Origin: Coprothermobacter platensis DSM 11748
Lineage (GTDB): Bacteria > Coprothermobacterota > Coprothermobacteria > Coprothermobacterales > Coprothermobacteraceae
Assembly (NCBI RefSeq): GCF_000378005.1
Contig: NZ_KB899040.1
Coordinates: 315,468-379,467, forward strand
Direction of reading: 5' to 3'
DNA: 64,000 nucleotides
The notes under the pieces: model-generated
Told to the model about the DNA's origin: nothing
The model's input: only the letters and a program-made list of their open reading frames with translations
Database searches by the model: none
Program-made: the position numbers and the translations under genes
Shown here: positions 1 through 7,363 of the stretch, in pieces
Layout of the letters: every line of letters begins with the position of its first letter
How positions within the stretch are numbered: position 1 is the first letter of the stretch

Positions 1-552
1 TTATCCAATTTACCTGTGGGCTTTGTCTTTTCCATAAAAGGTAACAGAAATATTACACATTTTAAGCGACTAACCGATGTAAGCGATTTAGTAAAACAGT
101 TTTATAAATCTTTATCTCCTTTAGGCGAACATCTGGCAGTGGTTTTATGGCAACTTCCGCCTTCACTTAAGAAAGATATGAATGTGCTGAAATCGTTTCT
201 GGATGTTTTGGACCATGAGCCAAAGGGTAAAGCGATAGAATTCAGGCACCAAAGCTGGGTCGATCCAGAGGTTATGGATGTTCTAAAAGTACATAATGTA
301 TCTTTTGTAGTCAGCCACGGAGATAATTATCCTTTAGTGATCAACGAGACCACAGCCAATTTTGTTTATGTAAGGTTGCATGGTTACCCTTTACTTTACA
401 GGTCCGGATATTCACAAGAGCAGCTAATATGGTGGCGAGAATATATCCAAGGATGGCTAAGGCAAGGTAAAGACGTTTTTGTTTACTTTAATAACGATGC
501 TGAGGGCTACGCTGTTGAAAACGCGCTTTTGTTAAAGCAAATCTGCGCATAA
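1..552 (+). CDS. DUF72 (YecE-like) family protein, 5'-truncated by the window edge
   Basis: The reading frame is open to base 1, so the true start lies outside the window; the first in-frame start-like codon (GTG at 16) falls in the middle of a conserved block and is not the start. The visible part has the DUF72 hallmarks: an F-S-I-K-G-N-R-N-I-T-H stretch at the left, a 'QLPP' motif, and a C-terminal 'FVYVRLHG' followed by 'VFVYFNND'. DUF72 proteins are TIM-barrel-like proteins of unknown biochemical role, usually 240-280 aa, so roughly a quarter to a third is missing. Family assignment is firm; function is unknown. Confidence 0.85.
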   Translation, partial: LSNLPVGFVFSIKGNRNITHFKRLTDVSDLVKQFYKSLSPLGEHLAVVLWQLPPSLKKDMNVLKSFLDVLDHEPKGKAIEFRHQSWVDPEVMDVLKVHNVSFVVSHGDNYPLVINETTANFVYVRLHGYPLLYRSGYSQEQLIWWREYIQGWLRQGKDVFVYFNNDAEGYAVENALLLKQICA

Positions 553-566
553 AGTATATACTTATA

Positions 567-586
567 GCTCGCTTTAGAGCGTTTTT
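567..586 (+). terminator. Weak hairpin plus T-run after the DUF72 gene
   Basis: A 4-bp stem (CGCT, loop TTAG, AGCG) is followed directly by five T residues, 15 bases after the DUF72 stop. The geometry is right for an intrinsic terminator, but the stem is very short. Confidence 0.3.
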
Positions 587-651
587 GTGCAACTTTCCCT
601 GTTTCTCTGGCGTATTACTTATAAACGCCCTAAGGAGGTTCTCATCTCACG

Positions 652-2286
652 ATGAACCATACAAAAAACACGTCTGTAGAAAAACTGCTCGTTGTACTAA
701 TATTCTTCGTGGCTTTTGCGTTAAGGTTAAAGATGCTATTCTCAATGAATTTGTTCCCCGGTACCGATGGTGCTTATTATCTAATTCAAACCCGAAGTAT
801 CTTAGAAACAGGTAGACTTGCGGGTGCTGACACGCCTCTTGTTTTTTATATAATGGCGGCTGCTTCGTGGATAGTAAGGTTGTTTTCCAGTTTGTCTACA
901 GAACAAGCGGTTTTGGTAGGTGTAAAACTAATAACGGCGTTAGCTCCAGCATTGGCAGCTATTCCTGCTTATCTGTTAGTTAGATCTGTACAAAAAGAAA
1001 ATGGCAGTATCCTGCTACCTGTAGCTGCTGCATGTATTGTTGCTACGCTTTCATCTGGGCCTATTAGTCTTTCCAGTGATTTCATAAAAAACTCTTTAGG
1101 CATGGTATTCTTCTTGTTCATGGCCTATTACGTTGTAAGGTCACTGAAAGATGGTAAGCCTAAAAACATTGTGATGGTCATGGTTTTCCTTGGTCTGTGC
1201 GGAGCAACACACATAGGTGTTTTTGCTTTGGCTCTGTTATTTGCGGCTGTAACAATGCTGGGTTGGATATTGTTTGTGGAAGGTTTAAGTAAGAGGGCGC
1301 TAAAAACGGTTGGTCTGGTAGTAATTCTTGTCACTGCTGTTTTTGCCGCTCTTTCGTTGGTAGGAATCAGCAAATCTGTTTCCGTACTGAATTATGTGAA
1401 AAGTGCATTGAGTTCTCTCGGTTCCATGGGAACAATGCAAAACAGGATGATTAGAGGGATGGGGCAGACGGAAGGTTCTGCAAGCTTGTTCATGTTGCTT
1501 TTGGGTGGTTTGTTTGTAGCGTTTCTTATACAGAAAGACAAACTTGAAAAATGGGAATTAGCCATTGGTTTAGGTTCTGCTTTAGCTACCTTATTTTGCC
1601 TCTATACACCATCCTTTGTTACATACAGTTCAAGATTCTTGAACATGGCGTTTGGTCCCGGCTTAATTGTTCTTGCTATCCTACTTAGGCAGATGGAATT
1701 AAAGCCTCAAGCGTTGCTGTCAGGTGCTGTACTTGCATTTGTGTTAGTTGGTATTCCTACCGATTTGCAATCAATGAACAACACGGCCATTAATGAAAAC
1801 GTCTATGAGGAGCTTTCAATATTTAGGAATTCAATTACCGACAGTAGTCACACTCTTGTTATCGCGCAGCATGGGCTTGAATATTGGGCTGGTTGGATAC
1901 TTCATACTAATTGTGCACAGACGGCAAATACTGTAGATACAACAAGATATTCTACTGTTCTTTATGTTCAAACGAGTGGTGGCAATGTCTTTGGCGATTT
2001 GACCAGAGGCAAGAATAATTCCTCACAGGTTTTTGGTTATGCGCCTTCTCCTACGGATGCTCTTGGCGATAATCCTATTCCTCAAAACATGGGTAGCTTG
2101 GGAGCTCCAGATTTTAGCGGCAATGCCCAAATACCAAACGAACCACCAAGCAACATGCAAAGTCCTGGAAATCAAGGGCTATCGACAAACACTGGTACTA
2201 TTGTCTATCAGGGTGATTATGTCACCATCTATGAATTAAAAGGAAATTTGACGAGTACCACATCTAAAAATGGGGCTGGGAAATAG
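652..2286 (+). CDS. Large multi-spanning membrane protein, GT-C glycosyltransferase-like
   Basis: A 544-aa protein with an N-terminal membrane helix (about residues 10-32) and many further hydrophobic segments to about residue 375, then a soluble C-terminal part. After the first helix comes 'FPGTDGAYY', an acidic motif placed like the catalytic first-loop Asp of GT-C glycosyltransferases (dolichyl-phosphate-mannose mannosyltransferase and oligosaccharyltransferase relatives). The last 80 residues are Asn/Pro/Gly/Ser-rich, ending in a short beta-like segment, and are probably extracytoplasmic. The ATG is chosen because AAGGAGG lies 13 bases upstream at 632-638; an alternative frame beginning at 585 is a shadow. 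It is monocistronic or first in the strand run. The topology is clear; glycosyltransferase function is inference and no substrate can be named. Confidence 0.6.
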   Translation: MNHTKNTSVEKLLVVLIFFVAFALRLKMLFSMNLFPGTDGAYYLIQTRSILETGRLAGADTPLVFYIMAAASWIVRLFSSLSTEQAVLVGVKLITALAPALAAIPAYLLVRSVQKENGSILLPVAAACIVATLSSGPISLSSDFIKNSLGMVFFLFMAYYVVRSLKDGKPKNIVMVMVFLGLCGATHIGVFALALLFAAVTMLGWILFVEGLSKRALKTVGLVVILVTAVFAALSLVGISKSVSVLNYVKSALSSLGSMGTMQNRMIRGMGQTEGSASLFMLLLGGLFVAFLIQKDKLEKWELAIGLGSALATLFCLYTPSFVTYSSRFLNMAFGPGLIVLAILLRQMELKPQALLSGAVLAFVLVGIPTDLQSMNNTAINENVYEELSIFRNSITDSSHTLVIAQHGLEYWAGWILHTNCAQTANTVDTTRYSTVLYVQTSGGNVFGDLTRGKNNSSQVFGYAPSPTDALGDNPIPQNMGSLGAPDFSGNAQIPNEPPSNMQSPGNQGLSTNTGTIVYQGDYVTIYELKGNLTSTTSKNGAGK

Positions 2287-2327
2287 CCTATAAAAAAAGA
2301 GCGCAGAAATCTTACAGCAACGATGCC

Positions 2328-2336
2328 TGCTATAAT
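2328..2336 (+). promoter_or_regulatory. Extended -10 promoter of murI giving a leaderless transcript
   Basis: TGC followed by a perfect TATAAT (2331-2336) is an extended -10 element. The predicted transcription start is about base 2343, one base before the ATG at 2344, and there is no Shine-Dalgarno. A 15-base stretch here (2323-2337) is identical to 5083-5097, the promoter of another leaderless gene. No good -35 is visible, which is normal for extended -10 promoters. Confidence 0.6.
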
Positions 2337-2343
2337 CGTAACA

Positions 2344-3093
2344 ATGAACACTTACTTAGTTTATGATTCTGGTACAGGTGGAGCATGGTTTTCTCTGCAA
2401 CTTCTGGCTCTACGGAAAGCCACGCACGTTATCTTCTATGCTGATACGGCACACTTTCCATTGGGTTTAAAGAATGAAACAGAATTGTACGGTATCTTAC
2501 GTGATTTTTTCACTTTTTCGAGTCCGTTAAAAGTAGACGGTATTTTCTTGGCATGCAATACCATCAGCAGTGTTTATTTGCGCTATTGGCCATTGTTTAA
2601 GAAGAATATGGAAACAAGTATTCCTATTTTTCATACGTACTCTTATCATGAAGGATTACCGAAATTACAAAAACCGCTTATCTTAGCGACACAATCCACT
2701 GTGGATGCTCGTATTTACACATACTTTACAGGCGGAAAGGGAGTAGAAGTAAGCGCGACTAAGCTTATAGATGCCGTTCAGCGGAATAACAGTGAGTTAG
2801 CCCAGGCTCTGGTCCATAACATATGCGAGTACGCCAAAAAGGAACGTTTTAGTGACATAGTTTTGGGATGCACGCATCTTAGCGAAGTGGCTGGGCTTTT
2901 TGCGGAAGAAGGTTTCCGCACTTATGACCCATTAGGTCGCATTTTGGAGAATTTAACAGCAGAATCTCCGTCTGATGGGGGCGATTTGAGTTTGACTTTG
3001 CATGCCACAGGTTCTTATGACGATGTGCTAAACTATGTTAGGAGAAAAGCTTCTTTCTTACCTGAGGAGGTCTTGCTAAATGCCGATAAATGA
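2344..3093 (+). CDS. murI: Glutamate racemase (Asp/Glu racemase family)
   Basis: MurI interconverts L- and D-glutamate for peptidoglycan synthesis in the cytoplasm. The protein shows the family signatures in order: 'VYDSGTGG' near the N terminus (catalytic-site Asp and Ser), 'LACNTIS' containing the first catalytic Cys, and 'VLGCTHL' with the second Cys and adjacent His. At about 249 aa it is near the usual length of 255-270. The ATG at 2344 is preferred over the in-frame ATG at 2323 because the latter lies upstream of a TATAAT box and would not be transcribed from it. The next gene starts 14 bases before this one ends, and downstream comes a membrane-anchored M23 peptidase, so this is a small cell-wall operon. 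Sequence drift from typical MurI is noticeable, but both Cys are present. Confidence 0.85.
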   Translation: MNTYLVYDSGTGGAWFSLQLLALRKATHVIFYADTAHFPLGLKNETELYGILRDFFTFSSPLKVDGIFLACNTISSVYLRYWPLFKKNMETSIPIFHTYSYHEGLPKLQKPLILATQSTVDARIYTYFTGGKGVEVSATKLIDAVQRNNSELAQALVHNICEYAKKERFSDIVLGCTHLSEVAGLFAEEGFRTYDPLGRILENLTAESPSDGGDLSLTLHATGSYDDVLNYVRRKASFLPEEVLLNADK

Positions 3094-3505
3094 CGTCTAT
3101 GTTTTATATGGATTGTTTGGTTTGGCTGCCATTTTGGTTATTATTAACATCTGGCTGTTGGTTAGGTTAGCAAGAATCAAAGGGTACGAAAAGCTGAATG
3201 CTCAGGTTAGTGAAGCTTTGGCAGACCTTGACGAGGTTAAGAATAATTTGTCTTCATTGGAGGCTGATGAAGAGAGCGATTTTTCGTACAGTAAGGTCGT
3301 ACGTTACGATGCTTTCCAGGATGCCAAGGGACGTCAAAGTGGCTCTATGTTAGTGCTGAATAGAAAAGGAACAGGATTTATAATTACAATCATAAATAGC
3401 CGAGACAGATCGGCAACCTTCTTAAAGGAAGTGGTAGAATACAAACCAGTGCAAGCCTTGTCACCAGAAGAGCAGGTGTTGCTGAATGAAGCAAGAAAAG
3501 GTTAG
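3080..3505 (+). CDS. DUF4446 family membrane-anchored protein
   Basis: A 141-aa protein: one N-terminal transmembrane helix (about residues 8-28), a short coiled-coil-like segment (about 35-65), then a compact domain with 'VVRYDAFQDAKG' and an 'LSPEEQ' near the C terminus. These are the conserved features of DUF4446, a family common in Firmicutes with no known function. The ATG at 3080 has GAGGAGG about 10 bases upstream and overlaps the end of murI by 14 bases, so it is probably translationally coupled. Its position between murI and an M23 peptidase suggests an envelope role, which is inference. Confidence 0.8.
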   Translation: MPINDVYVLYGLFGLAAILVIINIWLLVRLARIKGYEKLNAQVSEALADLDEVKNNLSSLEADEESDFSYSKVVRYDAFQDAKGRQSGSMLVLNRKGTGFIITIINSRDRSATFLKEVVEYKPVQALSPEEQVLLNEARKG

Positions 3506-4376
3506 AGAAGATAAGGCCGTTTGTATACATCTGACATTTAATCAAAAGAAAATTGAACTTAATTGTGGAAGGCGCACTTATCGGTGGCTATGCCGGTCTG
3601 TGATGGTTTTATTCCTCATATTGGGGATAGTTTTTTTCAATATGCAACAAACTAAGGGTTTAACCGCGTTAGCTATGCAAAAGCAGGATGTTCAGCAAAC
3701 AAAACAGTTGGTTGCACAGTATGAGTCGCAAATGGCACTTCTGGAAAAACAAAATCAGCTTTTGACAGAGTTTAAAGAGAAACAAGTACAGCAATTAGAA
3801 GCTAAGTTAAAGACGGTGGTGGACACTGCTGCAAATACACTTAAAAAACCCAGCCTGAAGAACTTAGTTGCTACCACATCTGTCGCAGCGGTTTATCGTG
3901 GTACAGATGATATTGACAAGCAAATTCAGAGCCTGCAAAGTCAAATGGATAAAGTAAAAAACACTATCACGAAATACGCAGATGCATTGAACGCATTTCC
4001 TGATAAATGGCCAGTATATGGCGATATAACAAGCACCTTTGGATGGCGTCACTGGAGCTCCGGGTGGTCGGATTTTCATACGGGGCTGGATATAGCGAAT
4101 TCTTGCGGGACACCTGTATACGCTGCTGCAAAGGGTGTAGTAGTGTTTGCAGGGCGTGAGGGTGATTATGGTTTGAACATCATTATCAGCCATGGCAATG
4201 GCTATACCACCAGGTATGCTCATTTGAGTTATATTGATGTGAAAGAAGGGCAAACCGTTCTAAAAGGAGATTACATTGGCAATGTAGGTGAAACAGGTTT
4301 TGCAACGGGATGCCATCTGCATTTTGAAGTAAGACTAAATGGTACCTTAATAGATCCTTATAAAGTACTGGATTAG
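3486..4376 (+). CDS. Membrane-anchored M23 (LytM) metallopeptidase
   Basis: A 296-aa protein. A cytoplasmic N-terminal tail of about 35 residues is followed by one transmembrane helix (about 37-54), a Gln/Lys-rich coiled coil (about 60-110, and again near 140-160), and a C-terminal LytM domain from about residue 180. The zinc-site motifs are intact: 'HTGLDIA' (HxxxD) and 'HLHFE' (HxH), with the intervening 'RYAHL' His. The family cleaves peptidoglycan cross-links or activates amidases, outside the membrane. It overlaps the DUF4446 gene by 20 bases, and its start lies 7 bases after a GCAGGTG Shine-Dalgarno-like sequence. The coiled-coil plus LytM layout resembles EnvC/NlpD-type or sporulation SpoIIQ-like proteins; which one cannot be decided. 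Confidence 0.88.
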   Translation: MKQEKVREDKAVCIHLTFNQKKIELNCGRRTYRWLCRSVMVLFLILGIVFFNMQQTKGLTALAMQKQDVQQTKQLVAQYESQMALLEKQNQLLTEFKEKQVQQLEAKLKTVVDTAANTLKKPSLKNLVATTSVAAVYRGTDDIDKQIQSLQSQMDKVKNTITKYADALNAFPDKWPVYGDITSTFGWRHWSSGWSDFHTGLDIANSCGTPVYAAAKGVVVFAGREGDYGLNIIISHGNGYTTRYAHLSYIDVKEGQTVLKGDYIGNVGETGFATGCHLHFEVRLNGTLIDPYKVLD

Positions 4377-4391
4377 GCACACTTGGATACT

Positions 4392-4435
4392 AAAAGCAAA
4401 GAGGCCCATCTACACAGATGAGCCTCTTTGCTTTT
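4392..4435. terminator. Bidirectional intrinsic terminator between convergent genes
   Basis: A 14-bp perfect outer stem (AAAAGCAAAGAGGC at 4392-4405 and its complement at 4422-4435), extended inside by CATCT/AGATG, separates the M23 peptidase gene from the convergent cyclodeaminase-like gene. It has A-rich and T-rich flanks suitable for termination in both directions. Confidence 0.85.
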
Positions 4436-4446
4436 ATGCCTGCTGG

Positions 4447-5052
4447 CTATATGCCTAACAATGTTTTAGCCGTATTTTCTACGCTCAACGATAAGTTGTT
4501 AAACTCTTCAAATAGAGAAGATGCTTCTTCATACAATGGTGCTGTTTCTTTTTTTGTACTGTTTATTTTCACATTAGCAAAAGCTGAAAACATAGCAGCT
4601 TGAGCTAACTTTACACCGCTATATAAATCAGATGCTACCGCTGGAAGTATTTCTTGCGCAACAGGTTCGATGGTTTCTAAGGATTCCTTAATAACCTTCA
4701 TGGTGTTGAGTGGAACTTGAGTGGCTGTCAGCAATGCACTTTTTATGGTTGCTGACCTAACTTGTTTCTCTTCTTCATTACTTTTTGGAAGATGCAGAGC
4801 GTCCATATAAGAATCAAAAGCCCTTTTGTCTTCATCAGAAAGAATAAGAAGCTGATGACGAAGTGTATCCAAATGCTGCGCTGCTGGCTCAAAGTTAGAG
4901 TCTTGAACTTTTTTCTGGCTAACCCTTATGGACATGGCCATTAGGCTGCAAGCCATGGCTGCGACAACGGCAGCGGCGGCTCCACCACCGGGTGTGGGTG
5001 CATCTGATGACAAAGCGTCTAAAAAGGCTCCTACAGTTTCTTTATCTATCAT
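4447..5052 (-). CDS. Cyclodeaminase/cyclohydrolase family protein (FTCD-C / FchA-like)
   Basis: About 201 aa, the normal size for a stand-alone formiminotransferase-cyclodeaminase C-terminal domain protein. The N terminus 'SDAPTPGGGAAAAVVAAMA' is the conserved folate-binding loop and first helix of this family. Members act on formimino-THF or as methenyl-THF cyclohydrolase (FchA) in one-carbon metabolism. The start at 5052 is chosen because GGAGG lies 8 bases upstream; in-frame ATGs at 5073 and 5070 lie upstream of that site and have none. It is divergent from the exported orphan starting at 5103 and convergent with the M23 gene. No other folate genes are nearby, so the exact reaction is open. 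Confidence 0.85.
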   Translation of the reverse strand: MIDKETVGAFLDALSSDAPTPGGGAAAAVVAAMACSLMAMSIRVSQKKVQDSNFEPAAQHLDTLRHQLLILSDEDKRAFDSYMDALHLPKSNEEEKQVRSATIKSALLTATQVPLNTMKVIKESLETIEPVAQEILPAVASDLYSGVKLAQAAMFSAFANVKINSTKKETAPLYEEASSLFEEFNNLSLSVENTAKTLLGI

Positions 5053-5087
5053 ATGAAAGCCTCCATTCATCAATGTTCTTTCATGCC

Positions 5088-5100
5088 TGCTATAATCATA
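5088..5100. promoter_or_regulatory. Extended -10 promoter, possibly bidirectional, between 5052(-) and 5103(+)
   Basis: TGC plus TATAAT (5091-5096) on the plus strand predicts a transcription start at the A of the ATG at 5103, a leaderless message. The following bases make TATAATCATA, which reads TATGAT (5 of 6 consensus) on the minus strand and would give the cyclodeaminase-like gene a leader of about 36 bases that includes its GGAGG. Confidence 0.55.
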
Positions 5101-5102
5101 GC

Positions 5103-6068
5103 ATGTACAAAGTTCTAACAGCTGTACTCATTGTCTTGGTCGTTCTTGTTGGTTGGTGGGCATGGGATCAGCTTCATGGTGCGTTGAGTGTGAGTACGAC
5201 TACAGGAAACTTTAAATTTATTTCGAAAGGACAAGACGTATCAGTACCTTGTACCAGAGGCAATAGCATAACCTCAGAAAATGTGACTCTTTACACATCT
5301 AATCCTGACACATTGATGAAATATCTCGCATTGCAGCAGGTAAAGACGTGCAGTGCGCCCATTACTTGCATGGCCAAGGGTTTTGATGGGGACAAGCTTT
5401 ATCTTGATCCGAATTGCTATTTCGATTTGGGAACAGGTGGCGCTTACGCTGATGTATTCGAAGCATTAGATACGTATCTTGGCGTGGGCAAAGTAGTCAT
5501 AGGGTCTCGTCAGCTTGAATCAGACCCCGTTTCCAAACTTATTACTTTATCGCCGTATTATTTCATAACAGGTGAACAAGGAGTAGAACTGGTCAGGATA
5601 AAAGACGCGTCGTTGGATAAGTTTTGGCAAACTCTCGGCGTTACGCCTCAAGTAAGTGTAGACGGGAATACCGCTAATGTGAGTTTAAATCTGCCATCGT
5701 ATGATGACCACTTATTGTACGCGATCTCATTGAATATAGAACATTTTATGAAAGTGAGCAATGTTGTCATTAACATAAACGGCTTAGAGGCTTTCCGGCA
5801 CAGCGTGCCATATGGCTTAAAGCTGGCGCAAGGTGCTGATGGCTACTTAGTTACAGGAGAATTGCAGGATAGTAGTGAACTTAGGAGTTTCTTGATTGAT
5901 GCATCCATTACTGATTCTGGAAATACACTATCCGTTAAACTGGATGAAGGAATTAGCTCTGAAAATTACAGCCTTGTTTTAGCTGTTTTGGACACCGTTC
6001 GTGGAAGAACCGTAAAAATTACTGCCGGTCCTTATACGGATCTGGGCTCTTTTCCCTCGCAATTTTGA
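5103..6068 (+). CDS. Orphan membrane-anchored or exported protein
   Basis: About 321 aa. The N terminus (Met-Tyr-Lys, then about 15 hydrophobic residues ending near Gly-Trp-Trp-Ala-Trp) is a signal anchor, so the rest is extracytoplasmic. The body is Ser/Thr/Val-rich and beta-like, with four Cys in the first 110 residues ('VPCTRG', 'KTCSAPITCMAKG', 'PNCYFD') that could form disulfides. I recognise no family. The start is ATG 5103, placed by the TATAAT box exactly one promoter distance upstream; earlier in-frame codons are upstream of the promoter. The 3' end overlaps the convergent HD-like gene by 37 bases, with no terminator between them. Confidence 0.65.
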   Translation: MYKVLTAVLIVLVVLVGWWAWDQLHGALSVSTTTGNFKFISKGQDVSVPCTRGNSITSENVTLYTSNPDTLMKYLALQQVKTCSAPITCMAKGFDGDKLYLDPNCYFDLGTGGAYADVFEALDTYLGVGKVVIGSRQLESDPVSKLITLSPYYFITGEQGVELVRIKDASLDKFWQTLGVTPQVSVDGNTANVSLNLPSYDDHLLYAISLNIEHFMKVSNVVININGLEAFRHSVPYGLKLAQGADGYLVTGELQDSSELRSFLIDASITDSGNTLSVKLDEGISSENYSLVLAVLDTVRGRTVKITAGPYTDLGSFPSQF

Positions 6069-7345
6069 TCCCTTAGCAACCATTTTTTCGGCAAAGCCAA
6101 CACAACATTTTCATTTTTCTTAAGCAATGGCAGAGGTGTGAGAAACACTTTTTCATACGGTAAATCTATACTGCTATGTTTTTGAAAGGTCACGGCTGAG
6201 GACAGCATGAGAAGACGTTTTGGAAGAGTTGCTGTTTGCTCGCCTATGGATACTTCCATTACGTTACCTACAGAAAGTTTTTTAAAAGGACCCTCTATGG
6301 TTGATACAGATGTTTTCAGGAGAAAAGCACTTTGGACTAATGTGTCTGGAATGTTTCGGTGTGTTCCATAGATACCTAATAAGTCTGCGGCCACAGAATA
6401 AAGAGATTTTGGTTTTTCTTGCTGATAAAAATTGTGAAAAAACGTGAACATCTGGTCATTGGAGTAAACCTTTTTGGGCCCGATGGTTTTTAAGAGTGAT
6501 CGCTCTTCTTCTATGTATGAAAGTCTTGTAATGCACTGCTGTGAATGTACATTTTGACAGTGTTTTTCTATTTTCTTTTCATAGTGAAGAAGAAAATCTT
6601 CGTATATATAACAAAGGCTTGCAAAAAAGTCAGTAAATTCCATTGCCAGGCGGTTGAAGGTTAATCCGCTGCTGGTAAGCAATGTCCTCCATGTCTGCAT
6701 TACAGCGGGTTGCAAAGGAGGGACTATTTCAGAGAAGTATGCCTCTATGTTTGCCACATGCTCCGCATAGGATATGCTGAGTTCTCTGGTGTCAGCTGGT
6801 AAGCACTCAAGGATGCGCAAAATGCTATCCATGTCGAAGTACATTCTCCGTGCTTCTTCTTGTGAGGAGATGTCGTAAAAAGATGGCAGTCTGTTCATTA
6901 TTACGTACCTGACGTGCTCCAATTGTTCACCCGTTAAGAGCGCATTGTTGAAGCTAATAACTGTGTCTAACTGTTTTCTACCATAAGGTATGGCATTTGC
7001 ACTGATGGATGTGCTGTAAACTTCTGATTTTTGGAATTGTCGAAGAAAAACATCTTCAGTTCTGTCGTGATGTTTCATCGCTAAGTACCATAATGGAGCG
7101 GCAGAAGGAAGACCCAACCTAAAGAATGGGATGTTCCCAGTGGAAGTCCAAAACTCTGCGAAAGGGCTCATGATTTCTCTTATCTGTTCTGCATGTCTGT
7201 CCTTTTTGGGATGGTTTACGCTTTTTGCTGCAAGAAAATCAGATGAGAGTTTATTAATATCGTGCACTACTGCCAACAACTTTATACCCAATTTTTGTTC
7301 CCAATTGAGACGCGTATTCGTTGCCTCCTGTACATAATTCTTCAT
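6032..7345 (-). CDS. Orphan protein with an HD-domain-like N terminus
   Basis: A 437-aa cytoplasmic protein (no membrane segment or signal). The N terminus carries 'VVHDINKL' (His28-Asp29), further His at 45 and 51, and 'KHHDRT' (His92-His93-Asp94), an H...HD...H...HH/D spacing like metal-dependent HD phosphohydrolases. The rest is helical, with clustered aromatic residues, and I do not recognise it. There is no GGDD polymerase motif, zinc cluster or cas gene nearby, so it is not a Cas10. Its ATG has no Shine-Dalgarno and sits 5 bases after a TATTAT box, and it is back to back with phoH. The downstream AGGAGG inside codons 6-7 leads to no in-frame start codon. The coding region is convincing by length; the function is unknown. 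Confidence 0.6.
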   Translation of the reverse strand: MKNYVQEATNTRLNWEQKLGIKLLAVVHDINKLSSDFLAAKSVNHPKKDRHAEQIREIMSPFAEFWTSTGNIPFFRLGLPSAAPLWYLAMKHHDRTEDVFLRQFQKSEVYSTSISANAIPYGRKQLDTVISFNNALLTGEQLEHVRYVIMNRLPSFYDISSQEEARRMYFDMDSILRILECLPADTRELSISYAEHVANIEAYFSEIVPPLQPAVMQTWRTLLTSSGLTFNRLAMEFTDFFASLCYIYEDFLLHYEKKIEKHCQNVHSQQCITRLSYIEEERSLLKTIGPKKVYSNDQMFTFFHNFYQQEKPKSLYSVAADLLGIYGTHRNIPDTLVQSAFLLKTSVSTIEGPFKKLSVGNVMEVSIGEQTATLPKRLLMLSSAVTFQKHSSIDLPYEKVFLTPLPLLKKNENVVLALPKKWLLRDQNCEGKEPRSV

Positions 7346-7349
7346 GAAG

Positions 7350-7356
7350 TATAATA
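7350..7356. promoter_or_regulatory. Symmetric -10 element serving two divergent leaderless genes
   Basis: TATAATA reads TATAAT on the plus strand (7350-7355) and TATTAT on the minus strand (7356-7351). The two start codons flank it directly: ATG 7364 on plus and ATG 7345 on minus, only 18 bases between them. Predicted starts are about 7362 (plus) and 7344-7345 (minus), so both messages would begin at or within two bases of their ATG. No Shine-Dalgarno fits in either direction. Confidence 0.6.
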
Positions 7357-7363
7357 TGCTAAG

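Noticed and set aside
585-815. A 76-codon frame overlapping the start of the membrane protein gene
   Set aside because: No ribosome site, and it overlaps the convincingly initiated 652-2286 frame.
6032-7345. HD-like orphan as a Cas10/CRISPR type III component
   Set aside because: No GGDD motif, no zinc cluster, no other cas gene and no repeat array in the window; only the HD spacing is similar.
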